The notes under the pieces are model-generated. The model was given only the letters and a program-made list of their open reading frames with translations. It ran no database searches and was not told the DNA's origin. The position numbers and the translations under genes are program-made. This document shows positions 61,467 to 64,000 of a DNA stretch of 64,000 nucleotides, piece by piece (the stretch's first letter is position 1; every line of letters begins with the position of its first letter). The stretch comes from Emiliania huxleyi CCMP1516. Its lineage: Eukaryota; Haptophyta; Isochrysidales; Noelaerhabdaceae. Location: NCBI RefSeq assembly GCF_000372725.1, contig NW_005200881.1:710850-774849 (forward strand), in the 5' to 3' direction.

Positions 61467-63201
61467 TCAGCACTCGAAGCCACCCACCACCCGCGGAGGG
61501 CTGCCCTCCTCCTCGCGCAGCGTCGGCACGGTCGGCAAAGCCGCCGCGTACGGCAATGGGCTCAGGGTGCGGATGGGCAGCCTGACGCCCCAGTCCGCGC
61601 ACCACGGGTGGTCGAGTGACACATACGGAGGGAGGCAGAGCGGAGGCGAGGCGCGCTGGCTGGCGGCCTCCGCCTCGGCCGCCACCCCCTCGGCCTGTTC
61701 GCGGCGGTGCTCGCGCCCGCGCCGCACCGCCATGAGCGAGTAGGCGAGCCGGTCGATGTTTGACGAGAACTTGCCGATGAGGACGTCGCACGAGGCGAGC
61801 AGCAGCAGGTCGACCATCACGCTCGTCGCATCCTCGTGACCGTCGACGCTGCCTCCAGAGATCAGCTGCTCGATCTGCCGCACGCCGGCCCCTCCACCCC
61901 GCCGCCTGAGGGTCTGCCACTTTCGCCGCACCTGGAGGCGAGGAGGAGCGGGTGGGCGCTGGGAGCCGTCGGCGCGAGAGCCGAAGGCGCCCCTCCGCCA
62001 ACGCCTCCTCATCGCTCCGCGTCAGCCAGACGATGCCGCCGCTCGTCCCCCCGCCGGCAGCTGCGCCGCCGCGGCGGCTCGTGCGGCCGCGCCGCGCCGC
62101 CGTGCCGAGCGAGCGCGCCTCCGCCGCCGCCGCCGCGTCGTCGGTGGCCAGGTACGCAAAGACTCGCCGCTTCCCGCCGTAGGCCGACACGACGGCCTGC
62201 ACCGCGGCAGCGAAGGCGCTCAGAGGCTCGCACGTCCGGTTGTGGCGCGCGAGGGCCTCGGCGTCGCACGCGTCGCCGGCGCGGAGGTGGACTCCGATCA
62301 GCAGCGGCGGCGGGGCGCCCCTCCCTCCCCTCGCCGCTCGAGGCTCCGCCTCCGGCCAGCCGAGAGAGGAGCGCACCGCTCGCAGCCTCGCCGCGACCGA
62401 GCCCGAGGGGCGGAGCAGCGAGGCGAGGAGGAGAGAGACGAGGGCGAAGCGGCCAGCGGCGGCGATGTCGGCTCTCAGCGGCTCCGTGCCGGGCGGAGCC
62501 ATCGCGAGCACCTCCTCGTGCGACACTACCTCCAGCCACCGGCCTCCGTGCGCCATGCCGCGCTGCGAGGTGCGGCTCTCTGCCGAGCAGTTGGTGAGGG
62601 GCTGAAGAAAGCACTCGAGGCTGGCGTTGGCGCAGGTGGTGGCGTTTCGAAACAGCTCGAGCGGCGCCGGCTCCGCGAGCCTCAGCCGGTGCTGCGCTCT
62701 ACGCGAGCCGGAGCGCTCTGATAGCGCCTCGCCGAGCGGCGGCCGGCCATGAAGCAGCGCCCACAGGAGCTCTTTGACGAGCGAGTTGAGGGTGCTACCG
62801 AACCCTCCCTCCCGCACGACGAAGCGAAAGCCGCGCTCCTTGCACGCAGTCTGCTGTGGCCGAAGCCACGCGGCAATCGATGCGTCCAGCGCGGCGACTG
62901 CCGAGGCGACCGGGTCGTCAGCCTGTGGCGCCTCTGAGGAGCCGGGCCGCGGCAGAAAGGTGACTGCATTGTGCGTCAGCAGCGTCGTGTTTAGCGAGCT
63001 GGAGGGGAAGATGCACGGCACCATGGGCTCCTCGTGGAGGTGCCGGTGGCGCCGTCTCGCCACTGTGTGCATGTATGCCGGCCTGGCGAGTAGAGGCACG
63101 CGCACGCTTCTCGAGGTCTTTGGAGCCAGAGCCAACGCAAGAGAGCGATCGAAGAATTTTGCATGCCGAAGAAGATATCGACGACGCACACTCAAACACA
63201 C
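61467..63201 (-). CDS. GT23-like fucosyltransferase (alpha-1,6-fucosyltransferase family)
   Basis: Two exons: 63201-62005 and 61931-61467; the intron 62004-61932 is GC-AG, 73 bp. An in-frame ATG at 63072 (MHTVARRRHRH) is an alternative start. Family features: FVVREGGFGSTLNSLVKELLW near the N-terminus; the donor-binding LLIGVHLRAGDACD (HxRxGD-like); VFAYLATDD; and the C-terminal DLLLLASCDVLIGKFSSNIDRLAYSLM, which matches the FSS..R.AYE segment of GT23 enzymes. Four or more N-glycosylation sequons (NTT, NAT, NAS, NCS) suggest a Golgi-lumen domain. No clear membrane anchor is visible from either start. GT23 enzymes add fucose to N-glycan cores or Nod factors; activity here is unproven. Confidence 0.75.
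61932..62004 (-). other. GC-AG intron in the fucosyltransferase-like gene
   Basis: On the coding strand gatgaggag|gcgttggcgg ... ctccag|gtgcggcgaaag. Excision joins RSDEE to VRRKWQT. The donor side (gcgttggcgga) weakly echoes the next exon start (gtgcggcgaaa). Confidence 0.65.
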
Positions 63202-64000
63202 GGACAGTCGGAGTGGTCACGCCGCAACTGCGACTTGTCTATTTGACCAGCTCTATGAAACTGCCACGCCACAACGACGCTTGTATATGCATCACTCGAC
63301 GAGGCTGCAGCATCACCTTTGGAATCAGTGTGCTGTGTGGGAAGGTGCGCTGGCCAAGGGGAATCGTTGAGATCGAGGAGCGGGGCCACCTCCTTGAGGG
63401 ATATGGCTGTGAAGAGACGAAGGCACCAGACAACCCAGTATAGAAAGAAATTCACCATGCGCAATTCATGCTTGCTAGAACACAGAACAGGCAGGTCGCA
63501 GGTCGGGACGCGGGTGGGATGGGCTGTGGTCAAGGAAAACGCATCCGAACTGGCAATCGCAGGAGCGGGGCCACCTCCTTGAGTGAGGTGTGAGAGGGCT
63601 CTGGTGTGAACGTTGTGTTCCAGTGTGTGACCCTGCCTCCCGGCTCCCGCTCCCGAGCTCTGGAGCATCGTGCACAAAATCTCGGAGCATTCCTGCGCGT
63701 TGACAACAAAGCAAAGAGATTTTTTGCAAAGCAGTGAGTGCCGTATCAGAGTTGAGAGAGAGGGAGGGAGGGAGGGAGGGAGGGAGAGGGAGGCCAGGCC
63801 AGGCAGGCCTCCCCGAGGGCCCAAGTCGAGAATTGAAATTCTTTGGCGGCAAGGATGACTCAGGTGTGGGTGTGAACGTGTGGACACAGAATGAAGAAAA
63901 GGTCGGATTCATGTAACGCTAAAAATGGACGTCCGCGCCGGTTTTGACCAAGTTGGTCCAAGTTGCACGCAGCACGCCGCGCCGGTCCGGTCCCACCGCA
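63202..64000. other. Terminal region with a 21-bp direct repeat; no confident gene
   Basis: gagcggggccacctccttgag occurs at about 63379-63399 and 63564-63584. On the minus strand the second copy in reading order is preceded by cttcacagccatatcc, like an acceptor. A minus frame (TAISLKEVAPLLDLNDSPW) covers it, so this may be a duplicated exon start of a gene I cannot complete. A GGGA tract lies at 63758-63790. Confidence 0.4.

Overview
This is nuclear DNA from a eukaryotic microalga. It is GC-rich and gene-dense on both strands, with short introns, heavy microsatellite content and TTAGGG-type telomere-like tracts. A haptophyte is my best guess; another alga with a complex (secondary red) plastid is possible. 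The reasons are a 2,194-residue multidomain acetyl-CoA carboxylase, a predicted signal-plus-'SSAF|PP' plastid presequence at 41861, and very frequent GC-AG introns. The species call is inference from sequence style; no database was searched.

Layout. 3-1940: 3' part of a UBA/U-box/VWA gene. 3778-4788 (-): DXD glycosyltransferase. 5574-14810 (+): acetyl-CoA carboxylase, for which I could build a complete 24-exon model that stays in frame. 15594-16706 (+): GH17 glucanase-like protein with a lipidation-type N-terminus. 18353-19909 (+): membrane-anchored histidine phosphatase. 20486-21708 (-): coiled-coil/TM/ShKT-like protein. 22903-23682 (+): 2OG-Fe(II) oxygenase. 24038-25497 (-): PTC7-like PP2C phosphatase. 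26961-28698 (+): M17 leucyl aminopeptidase, beside an unknown minus-strand gene. 29273-32142 (-): large unknown type II membrane protein. 33783-34776 (+): TLC-domain protein. 34891-35939 (-): multi-span membrane protein. 36100-38202 (+): type I membrane protein. 38820-40076 (-): fatty-acid desaturase. 41861-42586 (+): plastid-targeted unknown. 43.4-47.2 kb is a repeat island with tandem arrays, a large inverted repeat and telomere-like tracts. 47953-48972 (-): ankyrin protein. 49133-49639 (+): small membrane protein. 51012-52876 (-): mitoferrin-like carrier. 53073-53648 (+): HSBP1. 54179-57164 (-): DBP5/DDX19-like helicase. 58587-60985 (+): J-domain multi-span protein. 61467-63201 (-): GT23-like fucosyltransferase.

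The most striking signal is in the introns. Many are 60-80 bp long. They are often flanked by direct repeats of exon sequence (up to 31 bp). The donor lies at the start of the first repeat copy, usually G|GC, and the acceptor AG abuts the second copy. About 17 copies in six genes share a 3'-terminal hairpin of the type CTSTTCAC...GTGAACAG, which marks an introner-like element family. Other introns have the same repeat-flanked layout but are filled with telomere repeats, an 11-bp minisatellite or TTAATT-rich DNA. In the carboxylase model 18 of 23 introns are GC-AG, four GT-AG and one apparently GA-AG. Several dispersed repeat families occupy the intergenic DNA.

The genes do not form an operon-like pathway. 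Recurrent themes are lipid metabolism (carboxylase, desaturase, TLC protein), glycan processing (two glycosyltransferases, GH17) and mitochondrial or plastid functions.
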